From the NCBI GenBank assembly GCA_949294665.1, contig CASFID010000036.1:1-64000 (forward strand): a stretch of 64,000 nt of DNA, in the 5' to 3' direction. The notes below the pieces were generated by a model, which ran no database searches, had not been told where the DNA came from, and saw only the letters and a program-made list of their open reading frames with translations. Each line of letters opens with the position of its first letter. The stretch's first letter is position 1. The DNA comes from an uncultured Eubacteriales bacterium. Lineage in GTDB: Bacteria > Bacillota > Clostridia > Lachnospirales > Lachnospiraceae. The translations under genes were made by a program, and so were the position numbers. Positions 9,234 to 17,845 of the stretch are shown in pieces.

Positions 9234-10073
9234 CTATCCCTTCACAGCTCCTGCGACCACGCCTTCGATAATATATTTCTGACAGAAGAGATAGAAAATG
9301 ATGATCGGTACGATCGCCAGCACCAGGGTTCCCATCATAGCTCCCATATCAACAGAGCCGTAACCGCCTTTCAGATATTGTACCGCCATGGGAACTGTCT
9401 TGTATTTTCTCTGGTCCAGCACAAGGGACGGGAGGAGATAATCGTTCCAGATCCACATTGCCTGAAGGATAGCGACTGTCACGCAGGTCGGTTTTGAAAT
9501 CGGCATGACAACGCGGAAATATGTCTGGAGAGGCGTGCACCCGTCGATCATGGCCGCCTCTTCGATCTCCAGCGGTATGGACTTCATAAACCCTGTAAAC
9601 ATGAAGACGGAAAGACCTGCGCCGAAGCCCAGATATATCACGATGATCCCCCACGGGTTGCCCATGTGAAGCATATTCGAGATCTTGGAAAGCGTGTACA
9701 TCTCCATCTGGAACGGTACTACCATGGCGAACAGACATAATATATAGATTGCTTTTGTCACTTTTGTGTTTACCCGACTGATATACCATGCACACATGGA
9801 ACAGAACAGGATGATCGCAGCCACAGAAAACACTGTGATAAACACGCTCCATCCGAATGCTTTGATCAGATCGGTCTGCTCGATACCCCGGGTGTAGTTC
9901 TCAAGTCCTACGAACATCTTGTCAGTCGGAAGAGAAAACGGCTCTTTACTGATATATGCTTTCTTCTTAAATGAGTTGATAAATACAAGCACGATCGGAT
10001 ATATGTACAGCAGACTGATAATTGTAAAAACAGTTGTAAGTATCCAGCCGTGTTTCGCCTTTCTCGCACCCAT
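9234..10073 (-). CDS. Carbohydrate ABC transporter permease (MalG-like)
   Basis: A 279-residue inner-membrane permease with six hydrophobic segments and the EAA loop 'EEAAMIDGCTP...MPISKP' at about residues 177-203, the contact for the ATPase. It matches the MalG/UgpE (CUT1) half of a sugar importer. Its start overlaps the last base of the partner permease gene. No dedicated ATPase is encoded nearby; CUT1 systems of Firmicutes commonly share one MsmX-type ATPase encoded elsewhere. Confidence 0.92.
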   Translation of the reverse strand: MGARKAKHGWILTTVFTIISLLYIYPIVLVFINSFKKKAYISKEPFSLPTDKMFVGLENYTRGIEQTDLIKAFGWSVFITVFSVAAIILFCSMCAWYISRVNTKVTKAIYILCLFAMVVPFQMEMYTLSKISNMLHMGNPWGIIVIYLGFGAGLSVFMFTGFMKSIPLEIEEAAMIDGCTPLQTYFRVVMPISKPTCVTVAILQAMWIWNDYLLPSLVLDQRKYKTVPMAVQYLKGGYGSVDMGAMMGTLVLAIVPIIIFYLFCQKYIIEGVVAGAVKG

Positions 10074-10915
10074 TACTGCTGCACCTCCTTCGACCGTGTC
10101 AGTTTATTCTGGATCAATGCAATAATTGCTACCAATACAAAGAACTCCACAGCTTTTGCCTGACCTACGCCTTCCCAGCCGGCTCTGCCGTAGAAAGTAT
10201 TGTAAATATTGAGAGCCAGCAGTTCCGACATCTTGGACGGAGCTCCGTTCGTCAGCGCAAGGTTCTGATCGAAAAGCTTGAATCCGTTTGTCAGTGTAAG
10301 GAACGTACATATCGTGATGGACGGCATTACCATCGGTATCGTCACATTTTTCAGGATCTGCCATGAACTTGCCCCGTCGATCTTCGCCGCCTCGATCAGT
10401 TCGCCCGGAATATTCTGGATACCCGAGATATAAATGATCATCATATATCCTACCTGCTGCCAGAGAACCAGAATCACAAGTCCCCAGAAACCATATACTT
10501 CCGAATATGTCAGAGTACGGTCAAAATATGCCAGAATACCGTTTAAGAGAAGCTGCCACACATAGCCGAGAACGATACCCCCTATAAGATTTGGCATAAA
10601 GAACACTGTACGGAAGATATTAGTCCCTTTGATCCCCTTTGTCAGGAGCATCGCCACGGCAAACGCCAGTACATTGATAAGAAGCACGGTCACTACGGTG
10701 TAAAGCGCCGTGTACCAGAGAGAGTGGATAAACTCCGGGTCTCCAAGTGTTTTTACATAATTACCCAGACCGATAAATTCTGCGTCCGTTACTGTTGTAA
10801 ATTTACAGAAAGAAAGATAGATTCCCAGGAGGAACGGGGCTATAAATCCGATCGAAAACGCTATCATTGTAGGGAGTACAAAGACAGGAAAATATTTCTT
10901 GATTGCTTTCTGCAT
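10073..10915 (-). CDS. Carbohydrate ABC transporter permease (MalF/UgpA-like)
   Basis: A 280-residue permease with six predicted transmembrane helices and the EAA loop 'ELIEAAKIDGASSW' followed by 'TIPMVMPS'. It is the MalF-type partner of the next gene, with which it shares one base. The gene follows the binding lipoprotein gene after a 109-base spacer containing two hairpins that may fix the binding-protein to permease mRNA ratio. Confidence 0.92.
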   Translation of the reverse strand: MQKAIKKYFPVFVLPTMIAFSIGFIAPFLLGIYLSFCKFTTVTDAEFIGLGNYVKTLGDPEFIHSLWYTALYTVVTVLLINVLAFAVAMLLTKGIKGTNIFRTVFFMPNLIGGIVLGYVWQLLLNGILAYFDRTLTYSEVYGFWGLVILVLWQQVGYMMIIYISGIQNIPGELIEAAKIDGASSWQILKNVTIPMVMPSITICTFLTLTNGFKLFDQNLALTNGAPSKMSELLALNIYNTFYGRAGWEGVGQAKAVEFFVLVAIIALIQNKLTRSKEVQQ

Positions 10916-10933
10916 TTCCTTTTCTCCTTCCTG

Positions 10934-11012
10934 ATAAGAGCCCCGCCATTCATGTCGGAGCTCTTATTTTCATACTTTTAAACGTTCAGGAATCCTGTCC
11001 GCCTTCCGGCGG
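10934..11012 (-). other. Two intra-operon hairpins between binding protein and permease genes
   Basis: Minus-strand hairpin 1 has arms CCGCC/GGCGG at 10999-11012, directly after the lipoprotein stop. Hairpin 2 has arms ATAAGAGC/GCTCTTAT at 10934-10967 with an inner CCG/CGG. Neither is followed by a long U-run, so mRNA stabilisation or partial attenuation is more likely than full termination. This layout is common in sugar ABC operons. Confidence 0.6.
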
Positions 11013-11024
11013 GAACAAGGTCTG

Positions 11025-12371
11025 TCATTCATTTGCGGCCGCGTACTCTGTCGCCCATCCGTCAACGAAAGCAGTCACTACGCCATCCCAGTCGCCTGTT
11101 CCCTGTGCATACTCAAGAAGCGCGCTGCCCAGATTGTTCTTCCAGTTCTCAGACGGCATTGTCGTGAAGTTCCAGCTTACAGGTATCTTGCCGGCTTCTG
11201 TGTATTCTTCATTTGCCTGAACAAGCGGATTGCTCGGCAGATAGTCCGCAAATGTTGTAAACGGCGTTACGAATCCCATCTGATTTGCCAGCATATCGCG
11301 TCCCTCGTCGCTCTCTACAACCCATTTCAGGAAATCAAGAGTAGCCTGGATATCTTCCTCAGAGGCGTTCTTATTTACACACCAGTAGTTCTCAGAACCC
11401 GTGCAGAGTCCCTGCTCTTCCTCGCCGTCAACTCCGATGTAGATCGGCAGCATGCCAAGGTCATCATCAGCCACTTCATTGTCCTTGATATCGTTGTATG
11501 CCCATGTACCGTTCTGATAGAATACCGCCTCTCCAAGTGCGAATTCGCTTGTCGCGTCATCGCCTGTCTTGGATGAGATCATGGACGGCTCGCATGTAGC
11601 ATTGTTAATGTACAGATCCCAGATCTGTTTGTAGTTGTCAAGATATGTACCCTCGATCGCGTCCGTGGATGTAATGCCTCTGTCCTTATACTCGTAGTAG
11701 ATCGGAAGGTTCGCAAGATGAGTCTTGAATCTCCAGTCGGAAGATGAATCCATGCCCGCGGATGTGAAAGCGCCCTCTACTCCCAGATCATCCTTATGTG
11801 CCTGAATCTCTTCCGCTACAGTCTTAAGCGCTTCAAAGTTATTCAGATCGTCGATAGATTTTACTGTGGACCAGTCTGCATCAAAGTAATCATTTAACAG
11901 AGCTTTGTTGTAGATAAGGCCGTATGTCTCGATTACATATGCGATGCCGAGCACCTGATCGCCGTCTTTGAGTACGTAATCATCGCTCTGAACATCCTTG
12001 TAGACGTCACTGCCGGCCAGATCATAGCAGTAATCTTTCCATGTAGCCAGCCCCACCGGTCCGTTTACCTGAAACAGAGTAGGTGCTTCGTCCTTTGCCA
12101 TCTCTGATTTGAGCTGTGACTCATATGTACCGGATGCTGCCGTCTGCACGTCTACCTGTACGCCGGTCTCATCCGTGTAAGTCTTTGCCAGCTCTACCCA
12201 CTGGTCAGCCTGCTCCGGCTTAAAATTCAGGTAATACACTTTTCCTGTTCCGCCTGAAGAAGAGCCGCCAGAGCCCTCTTTGCCGTCCGATCCGGAACTG
12301 CCGCAGCCGGTCGCAAGACTTCCCGCCATCACTGCTGCCAGTACAAGTGCAAGTAATCTTTTTCTTTTCAT
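11025..12371 (-). CDS. Sugar ABC transporter substrate-binding lipoprotein
   Basis: A 448-residue CUT1-type binding protein. Signal peptide with lipobox (LATGC, cysteine near residue 23), then a Gly/Ser-rich linker and the MalE/SBP_bac_1 fold, including 'MAKDEAPTLFQVNGP' and 'FYQNGTWAYNDIK'. AAAGGAGGAAAG precedes the ATG. First gene of the ABC operon, 109 bases before the MalF-like permease. The ligand is likely a sugar or oligosaccharide, but it cannot be named. Confidence 0.93.
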   Translation of the reverse strand: MKRKRLLALVLAAVMAGSLATGCGSSGSDGKEGSGGSSSGGTGKVYYLNFKPEQADQWVELAKTYTDETGVQVDVQTAASGTYESQLKSEMAKDEAPTLFQVNGPVGLATWKDYCYDLAGSDVYKDVQSDDYVLKDGDQVLGIAYVIETYGLIYNKALLNDYFDADWSTVKSIDDLNNFEALKTVAEEIQAHKDDLGVEGAFTSAGMDSSSDWRFKTHLANLPIYYEYKDRGITSTDAIEGTYLDNYKQIWDLYINNATCEPSMISSKTGDDATSEFALGEAVFYQNGTWAYNDIKDNEVADDDLGMLPIYIGVDGEEEQGLCTGSENYWCVNKNASEEDIQATLDFLKWVVESDEGRDMLANQMGFVTPFTTFADYLPSNPLVQANEEYTEAGKIPVSWNFTTMPSENWKNNLGSALLEYAQGTGDWDGVVTAFVDGWATEYAAANE

Positions 12372-12435
12372 AAAACTCTTTCCTCCTTTGACACATGAAT
12401 GAAATGATCATTGTTTTTTGTTGGCTTTATTATAA

Positions 12436-12480
12436 GAAAAAACACGTTTCCCGGATATGATAAAATCCGAAGAAACGTGT
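12436..12480 (-). terminator. Rho-independent terminator after the Rpn-type gene
   Basis: Long minus-strand hairpin (ACACGTTTC...GAAACGTGT, with inner CGGAT/ATCCG) followed by TTTTTTCTT. It starts 8 bases past the stop at 12488 and insulates the ABC operon downstream. A TATAAT directly after the U-run (12429-12434) could be the -10 of that operon. Confidence 0.85.
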
Positions 12481-12487
12481 CACTATT

Positions 12488-13378
12488 TCAAGATATTATA
12501 TTGTTTTCCTTTCTCCACTCTTCCGCCAGTCTTATTACTTCATCCAGTCCGCAGCCGATAAGGCCGGATATTTCATTTTCTGACTTTCCGTCGTCTAACA
12601 TATGTCCGACAACCTGTTTCAGGGCTTCATGACGCCCTGTTTCTATTCCGCGCTTTTCCGCACTTTTTATCTGTGTATTATAGTCTCGCACTGCTTTCTG
12701 CCTCAGTTCATACTCCATTCTTTTCTGCTCATCCAGACTCAGCCTTTTCAGTTCATTATAGGCCTCTTCGATATATTCGTCTTTCTTAGCCATATCTTCA
12801 AACTCCTTTCGGCTCTTCCCACCAAGAAACCGCATCCATCGTATGATGCCTGCCTCATTCTGGTCTTCCGCCGGCAGTTTCTTGAGTTCCAGAATATAAA
12901 TCTCCATCAGATCCGTATACTGTTTTCCGTTCTCTGTGTCACAAAACGCAATCTTACGGCAGCACTTTGTATCATGTGGAAAGTGAATGAAATCTAAAAT
13001 GCTGACATGGATGTATGGTTTTAATGTATCATATGAATCACCTGTTTTAATCTGTCCGGAATAAACCTTACTGATATAGTACAATACCCTGTTTATCCAG
13101 TATTCAAAGTAAGCCACCTGCATCTCCATATTCATTTTAGTTCCATCTGCCATTTCAATCAAAACATCGAGAATCCCCAGCTTATCATCTTCACTTTCTT
13201 TCCGCAGTTCTGTCGGAATCAGCGTAGTTTTTCGGATCAGGCTTGGATCTTTCCTTAATAAAGCCGCGATAAATCCTTTACGTACTTTCGGATTTTTCAT
13301 CAGCTCTTTAAAACAGAAATCCACAGTGGGAAGCATTATAAAATTGTCATTGTTTCTTTTTTCGTTCGCATTCCTCAT
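12488..13378 (-). CDS. Rpn-family PD-(D/E)XK nuclease / transposase-like protein
   Basis: A 296-residue member of the PF12784-type 'PD-(D/E)XK nuclease family transposase' group, related to the RpnA recombination-promoting nucleases. The nuclease core is visible as 'LGILDVLIEM...NMEMQV' at about residues 68-88 (D followed by E-x-Q), with the conserved 'YWINRVLYYISKVYSGQI' helix after it. The C-terminus is a charged, coiled-coil-prone helical tail ending in a small HTH-like segment. These genes occur in many copies in clostridial genomes. Whether it promotes recombination or has a defensive role is open. Confidence 0.82.
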   Translation of the reverse strand: MRNANEKRNNDNFIMLPTVDFCFKELMKNPKVRKGFIAALLRKDPSLIRKTTLIPTELRKESEDDKLGILDVLIEMADGTKMNMEMQVAYFEYWINRVLYYISKVYSGQIKTGDSYDTLKPYIHVSILDFIHFPHDTKCCRKIAFCDTENGKQYTDLMEIYILELKKLPAEDQNEAGIIRWMRFLGGKSRKEFEDMAKKDEYIEEAYNELKRLSLDEQKRMEYELRQKAVRDYNTQIKSAEKRGIETGRHEALKQVVGHMLDDGKSENEISGLIGCGLDEVIRLAEEWRKENNIIS

Positions 13379-13764
13379 ACATTCTTCCTCCTTATTTTAC
13401 CACGTTGCTCTTCTTTAAGAAACACCACTTTCACAAGTTTCCCGCTAAATGCTGACTCAAAAAATTTCTGTTTGAATTTCAGGCGATCCTGCCCTGTAGA
13501 ACTACTGTATTCGGACTTTTCAGATATTTGAGGAGATACTTGAGTACGGTCACGATAACATAATTTAAATTCAGCTTCAATATCAAATATTAAAATAGTT
13601 TACTTGCCAACAAACTTACATAACTTGTAAATAGTTATCATCACACTGTTGATAATTTCACAGATTGATACACGCACAAAAGCAGTTATAAAGCGCCTCT
13701 ATTCCAGCTTTATAACTGCTATGTGTCTGGAAATAGGAATCTGATGTCGGTCCATAAAAGGTAA
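13379..13764. other. Gene-free stretch
   Basis: About 390 bases of A/T-rich sequence with no credible coding frame. It contains the hairpin at 13681-13720 and, near 13379-13400, the ribosome binding site (GGAGGAAG) of the Rpn-type gene. Confidence 0.5.
13681..13720 (-). terminator. Perfect 14-bp hairpin, probable terminator
   Basis: Arms AGCAGTTATAAAGC and GCTTTATAACTGCT pair perfectly around a 12-base loop. On the minus strand it is followed by TTTTG, so it probably ends transcripts coming from the ABC-2 operon and the remnants at 13765-14042. Confidence 0.6.
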
Positions 13765-13949
13765 CTAATTCCCAAATCTGTCTTCTATCTTTGCAAGGTC
13801 TTCCCTGTTTTCTACCCACTCTTCCACGTAACCGCATTCGCAGTATATATACTTTATCAGCGGAATCCTATCCGCAAGCACCACTGCTGATCTCAGATAT
13901 ATGTTATTTCCGTCGGTATCGCTGTCACGAAACGATAACCCTGTGCTGC
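13765..13949 (-). pseudogene. Remnant of a small zinc-ribbon-like protein
   Basis: A minus-strand frame ending at TAG 13765 encodes about 60 residues, including 'DGNNIYLRSAVVLADRIP' and 'YIYCECGYVEEWVEN', which resemble the C-terminal part of small Cys-rich hypotheticals in Lachnospiraceae. There is no start codon with a ribosome binding site, and the N-terminal half, where the first cysteine pair would be expected, is missing. The frame overlaps the DUF4177-like frame at 13893-14042 in another phase. The family assignment is from memory and tentative. Confidence 0.4.
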
Positions 13950-14042
13950 GTACTGATTAATAATCTCCCGATGTTCGGATACATATGCGACAGCCAGCCC
14001 ATGCATTCTCCATCGTACATTTACATGGATATATTCTTTCAT
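13893..14042 (-). pseudogene. DUF4177-like small protein, truncated
   Basis: ATG 14042 opens a 49-residue frame with 'EHREIINQYAAQGYRFVTAIP', the pattern of the C-terminal half of DUF4177 proteins, but it stops (TGA 13893) before the expected end of the domain. The next frame carries a different protein's C-terminus, so the junction looks like a small deletion that joined two decayed genes. It could still be translated. Confidence 0.4.
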
Positions 14043-14052
14043 ATGCACTACC

Positions 14053-14718
14053 TCAGAATTCTTTCTTCGCCATAATGTGGCTGCTGCAGATATACGAGAT
14101 CAAAAGAGCTGCAACCGCAAGGACCGCAGAAAGTACCACAATCCCGTTATCTCCCAGAGCAGCAAAGAATTTTCCCGCACTTTCCGTGATATGTTCCGGA
14201 ATATAATCTATAAGTTTTGATGCGCCAAATGTAACTGCAAGGATCGCACCCATTACAATAATATTAGCATACCTTGCTTTCTCGCCGTCAAATTTGAACC
14301 GGATCGGCATGATAACGCTCATAAATACAACTGCTATGAAAATGGACATGAGACTGCTTATGATCCACTCAGCCGCTGACATTCCAGTCTTCTGTGTTAT
14401 GAGCATCACAGTGCCGATCACCATGCCTATAACCCATGCAGCTAATGTGATCAAAATCCCGAAGACGTATTTTTCATTGACATATTTCTTTCTTGTGATC
14501 GGTAGTGTCATAAGGAAAAGATAACAGTTGTCATATTCGTCATAACTTATCGTAGTGGCTGTAAAAACGGACAGGAAGATCGTGATATATGTCACCACGA
14601 AAGACGGTGAAACGTCGCTTACCAATCCCATAAATATTGCAACGATCACAAGCAGTCCCAACAGAAGCGCCCCCTGACTCCTCATCAATCTTATATCTTT
14701 GATCAGTAATCCTTTCAT
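14053..14718 (-). CDS. ABC-2 family transporter permease
   Basis: A 221-residue integral membrane protein of the ABC-2 permease type (PF13346-like): six hydrophobic helices, 'DIRLMRSQGALLL' at the N-terminus, and the conserved 'LPITRKKYVNEKY' loop between the second and third helices. Its ATG overlaps the stop of the ATPase gene. Together they form an exporter or membrane-stress transporter of unknown substrate controlled by the GntR protein encoded first. Confidence 0.88.
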   Translation of the reverse strand: MKGLLIKDIRLMRSQGALLLGLLVIVAIFMGLVSDVSPSFVVTYITIFLSVFTATTISYDEYDNCYLFLMTLPITRKKYVNEKYVFGILITLAAWVIGMVIGTVMLITQKTGMSAAEWIISSLMSIFIAVVFMSVIMPIRFKFDGEKARYANIIVMGAILAVTFGASKLIDYIPEHITESAGKFFAALGDNGIVVLSAVLAVAALLISYICSSHIMAKKEF

Positions 14719-15569
14719 AATCTCTCTCCTCCCGTCATCATCGTGATCGCTTCATCCAGTGATCCGTTCTCAACTACAATATCAGGATAATTTTCTCTAT
14801 AATACCCTTTCTGGTCTGTCAGGCATTCATAGCCGAAAGGCATTCTGCGGACTGACAGAATGTGTTCTTTGTCCAGCCTTACATACTGTTCGTCGTCCGC
14901 CTTGATAAGACCGTACTCATTTAACAGGTTATCCATACCCTCATGCAGGACGATCTTTCCTTCATGGATAATGTAAATATCATCACACAGCCCTTCAAGA
15001 TCTGATGAAATATGGGAACTTATGAGAATACTCCGGCTCTCATCCTCTTCCATATATTCACGGAACAGATCCAGAATGCTCTCCCGCGCCGTTACATCCA
15101 ATCCCGTTGTCGGTTCATCGAGCAGGAGAAAATCAGCGTCATGAGTAACTGCCACAAGAACTTTCAGTTTTGCCTTCATTCCTGTTGAAAATTCTTTGAT
15201 AGATTTATCCTGAGGTATATTGAATCTGCGGCACAAATTCAGAAATCTTTCCCTGTCAAATCCCGGATACATCGCCGCCATCACCGGCACGATATCCTTT
15301 ACTTTCAGATAACCGCTGAATCCCGACTCCGCCAGCGTCACCCCGATCTTCTCTTTTTCAGCCTCTCTCAGCTCTGACGGTGACTTTCCCATCAGTGTGA
15401 TATCACCGCTGTCATAGCTGATGAGTCCCAGCGCCGCTTTAAATGTAGTGCTTTTTCCGGCGCCGTTTTCTCCAACAAGCCCCGTGATACACCCGCGCTC
15501 CACTTTCATAGAACAGTTCAGGGCGAAATCTTTATATTTCTTTACTAACCCATTAATTTCCAGCATCAT
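14715..15569 (-). CDS. ABC transporter ATP-binding protein (YtrB-like)
   Basis: A 284-residue ATPase. Walker A is 'GENGAGKST' near residue 35, the signature is the degenerate 'EFSTGMKAKL', and Walker B is 'LLLDEPTTGLD'. It starts immediately after the regulator's stop codon with GGAGG upstream and overlaps the permease start by four bases. Layout and size match the bacterial GntR-ABC-ABC2 (YtrAB-like) operons, which often respond to cell-wall-active antibiotics. Confidence 0.92.
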   Translation of the reverse strand: MMLEINGLVKKYKDFALNCSMKVERGCITGLVGENGAGKSTTFKAALGLISYDSGDITLMGKSPSELREAEKEKIGVTLAESGFSGYLKVKDIVPVMAAMYPGFDRERFLNLCRRFNIPQDKSIKEFSTGMKAKLKVLVAVTHDADFLLLDEPTTGLDVTARESILDLFREYMEEDESRSILISSHISSDLEGLCDDIYIIHEGKIVLHEGMDNLLNEYGLIKADDEQYVRLDKEHILSVRRMPFGYECLTDQKGYYRENYPDIVVENGSLDEAITMMTGGERL

Positions 15570-15941
15570 CTAGTCCTCCATTATCAACTCAAATAACTCC
15601 CGGATCTCCTCGTCCGTAAGCCCGCACCTGCGGCCTTTCTGAACAGCATTGTCAAGATCTGTCTCAACTTCCCTTCGCTGCTCTTCCCTCATCCTCTCGG
15701 TGTTCGATGCGGCAACATAAGTGCCTTTTCCGTGAACCGTGACCGTGTACCCTTCCTCTTCAAGGTTATCGTACGCTTTCTTGACCGTCAGGGCACTGAT
15801 CTTCAGTTCTTTCGCAAGAGTCCGGACAGAGGGGAGTACATCATTTTCCTTCAGACCGCCGGCCGTGATCTGCGCTTTGATCTGATCCATGATCTGTTCA
15901 TATATAGGTACCATTGATGAATTGTTGATTATAATCTTCAT
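15570..15941 (-). CDS. GntR-family regulator (YtrA-like)
   Basis: A 123-residue regulator. The N-terminal winged helix is of the GntR type ('LPSVRTLAKELKISALTVKKAY'), followed by a short C-terminal dimerisation tail rather than a large ligand domain, as in the YtrA subfamily. ATG 15941 has AGAGGAGG upstream; the longer frame runs back through the promoter. First gene of its operon and very probably autoregulated through the palindrome at 15961-16007. Confidence 0.92.
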   Translation of the reverse strand: MKIIINNSSMVPIYEQIMDQIKAQITAGGLKENDVLPSVRTLAKELKISALTVKKAYDNLEEEGYTVTVHGKGTYVAASNTERMREEQRREVETDLDNAVQKGRRCGLTDEEIRELFELIMED

Positions 15942-15960
15942 ATGTATCCTCCTCTTGATA

Positions 15961-16007
15961 AACAGTATATAACAGTATAAAACTGTTGTCAACTGTTATA
16001 TACTGTT
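15961..16007 (-). promoter_or_regulatory. Promoter and inverted-repeat operator of the GntR-ABC operon
   Basis: The minus-strand promoter is near perfect: -35 TTGACA (15987-15992), 17-base spacer, -10 TATACT (15964-15969). It is bracketed by a perfect 15-base inverted repeat, AACAGTATATAACAG (15961-15975) and its complement (15993-16007). The spacer contains further AACAGTATA/AACTGTT half-sites. One arm covers the -10 and the other abuts the -35, so a bound GntR dimer or tetramer would block RNA polymerase. Confidence 0.85.
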
Positions 16008-16095
16008 ATATTCATATTTTTCAGTTATTGCTTTTTCTCCAGTCTGATTCGGGGGAAACCAGTCTGCAAAAAGATATCGACTTATGAAGTATCGG

Positions 16096-16139
16096 CAAAA
16101 ACAAGGACCTGCAGTTATTAAGGATCAGACTGCAGGTCC
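16096..16139 (-). terminator. Terminator after the VanX-like gene
   Basis: Minus-strand hairpin with perfect 11-base arms GGACCTGCAGT (16129-16139 as read) and ACTGCAGGTCC (16105-16115), then TTGTTTTTG. It lies 45 bases past the stop at 16184. Confidence 0.85.
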
Positions 16140-16183
16140 ACCATAAGTAATGCGACCGGTAACGAATATTTTATTATAGATCA

Positions 16184-17812
16184 TCAGGAGTCAGAGTGCT
16201 CCTCTGCTCCCACTCCTTCTCTGACATACTCCAGTTCCAGGGAATCCCGCGTCTCATTATCCTGAAAATGCCACCACTCAGATCGGAGTATATTAAATCC
16301 CGCTCCCGTCATATATTGGTTCAGAATATCCGCTGATCTGTTGTTTCTCTCCAGAACAGAATACACGCTCAGATCGTGCATCTGCGTCTGCATCTGCAGT
16401 TCCTGCCCATCTATCGTCTCTAATGTCAGATCCAGGGCAATCCCCATATTATGTGAAGATCCGTTTCTGGCAAGAAAATCCGACAGGAAATAAGTGCCAT
16501 TTGACACCAGATCACGATAGATCTGTTCCTGCCCTTCGTCCGGCGTCCCTTCTTCTGCCTGAGCAAGCGGAGTATCTAGAATACTTTCTGTTATCTGATA
16601 TAATTGTTCCGTGGCTGCCTTCGGCCGATATGCGTCATAGATTTTCAGCCTGTACCCATCTGCCAGAGCATTCTCTGCGGCTGTGATCAATTTCTTACAG
16701 CTGGGATACAGAAACGGCACAAGGAACTGACCATCCGGCATCTTTACATCTTCATAACCGGTTATTACTGTTCCTGTAATTCCCGGAATTTCATGACAAT
16801 GCATCCGGTATAATGACTGATAGCTGTTCGTGATATCATAAGCGCATAACTCTCCCAGATATTCCGAAAGATTGACCATACAATACCGGCTGTCAATATA
16901 TCCCAACACTCCATCGGCTTCTATCTGGAAATTTCCATCCTGTTCTTCCAGGACACGGTATCCTCGACAGGCTTCGGCAAATATGCCGGTCTGTTCCATG
17001 GTATCCGGCGCATAAAGAGGGAGATCCCTCACCGGCCAGATCAGACATCCGGTCACAGAAAACTCTGTTGGTATTTCCGGTTCATTTTCTTCTTTCACAT
17101 CTTCTCTTCTGACGGTTATCGTCTCCGAAGCCGGTCCGCTATAGACATACCCTTCACCCTGACGTACTGCCCGCAGCATAAAACGGATCGGATTCTCTTC
17201 CTCCGGCACCGGATAGTTTCCGTTCTCCCCAAAATATATCTGCAGATTTCCATCTGTCAGTTCCTTTTCTGTCTGGATACTTCCATCCATGATCATGCAA
17301 AACTGATAAACAGTCCGCTCCTCTGTGTGAAACTGAATATCCAATATCTGCTCCTCGCTGTCTGTTGTACAGGACACCCCTTCGACAACTGGCGCATTCA
17401 GCTCCACTGCTGTGGAAAGCGCTCCGCTTCCTTCTCTGATCCTTTCTCCAAACAATGTCCGGTAATGTGACAATGGAACCGCCTCTATCCGCACTACGTC
17501 CGCATCCTCTGGGGAAATTCCTTCCAGGACACATTCATTCCTGTCACACTCTGCACTCCAGAGCAGACTGTCTCCACCTGACGCATCTTCCTGTTCCATG
17601 TCAGATATCTTGATCAGATATCCCTCCGCCGACTCTGCCTCCGGCCACGACAGTATTATCCTTCCGTTTTCGTCCACATGAAGCCGGAATTGACTGTTCT
17701 CCGGAAAAAGAATATCTGCTCTTTGGTATGATCGTATGTGAAAAAAAGCAATAACCGCTGAAACAATCAGTAAAACTACAATAGACAAAACAATTTTTAT
17801 TCTGGACGACAT
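16184..17812 (-). CDS. Membrane-anchored VanX/M15-type D-Ala-D-Ala dipeptidase-like protein
   Basis: A 542-residue protein. Residues 5-25 form a membrane anchor. Residues about 40-250 look like beta-sandwich (Fn3-like) modules, and residues 255-315 resemble a bacterial SH3 domain ('LPLYA...GYIDSRYCMV'). The C-terminal 200 residues are an M15 peptidase with the zinc and catalytic motifs SxHxxGxAxD ('SSHNMGIALD') and ExxWH-like 'SEWWHF'. Members cleave D-Ala-D-Ala peptides of the cell wall. It lacks the vanHA partners of resistance clusters, so wall recycling or remodelling is more likely than glycopeptide resistance. It is 33 bases after the thioesterase gene. Confidence 0.82.
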   Translation of the reverse strand: MSSRIKIVLSIVVLLIVSAVIAFFHIRSYQRADILFPENSQFRLHVDENGRIILSWPEAESAEGYLIKISDMEQEDASGGDSLLWSAECDRNECVLEGISPEDADVVRIEAVPLSHYRTLFGERIREGSGALSTAVELNAPVVEGVSCTTDSEEQILDIQFHTEERTVYQFCMIMDGSIQTEKELTDGNLQIYFGENGNYPVPEEENPIRFMLRAVRQGEGYVYSGPASETITVRREDVKEENEPEIPTEFSVTGCLIWPVRDLPLYAPDTMEQTGIFAEACRGYRVLEEQDGNFQIEADGVLGYIDSRYCMVNLSEYLGELCAYDITNSYQSLYRMHCHEIPGITGTVITGYEDVKMPDGQFLVPFLYPSCKKLITAAENALADGYRLKIYDAYRPKAATEQLYQITESILDTPLAQAEEGTPDEGQEQIYRDLVSNGTYFLSDFLARNGSSHNMGIALDLTLETIDGQELQMQTQMHDLSVYSVLERNNRSADILNQYMTGAGFNILRSEWWHFQDNETRDSLELEYVREGVGAEEHSDS

Positions 17813-17845
17813 AGCCTCCCATCCTTTTCTGATCCGGCCTTATGT

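Noticed and set aside
13681-13720. Terminal inverted repeats of a miniature transposon
   Set aside because: Arms are only 12 bases apart and no target duplication flanks them; a terminator hairpin is simpler.
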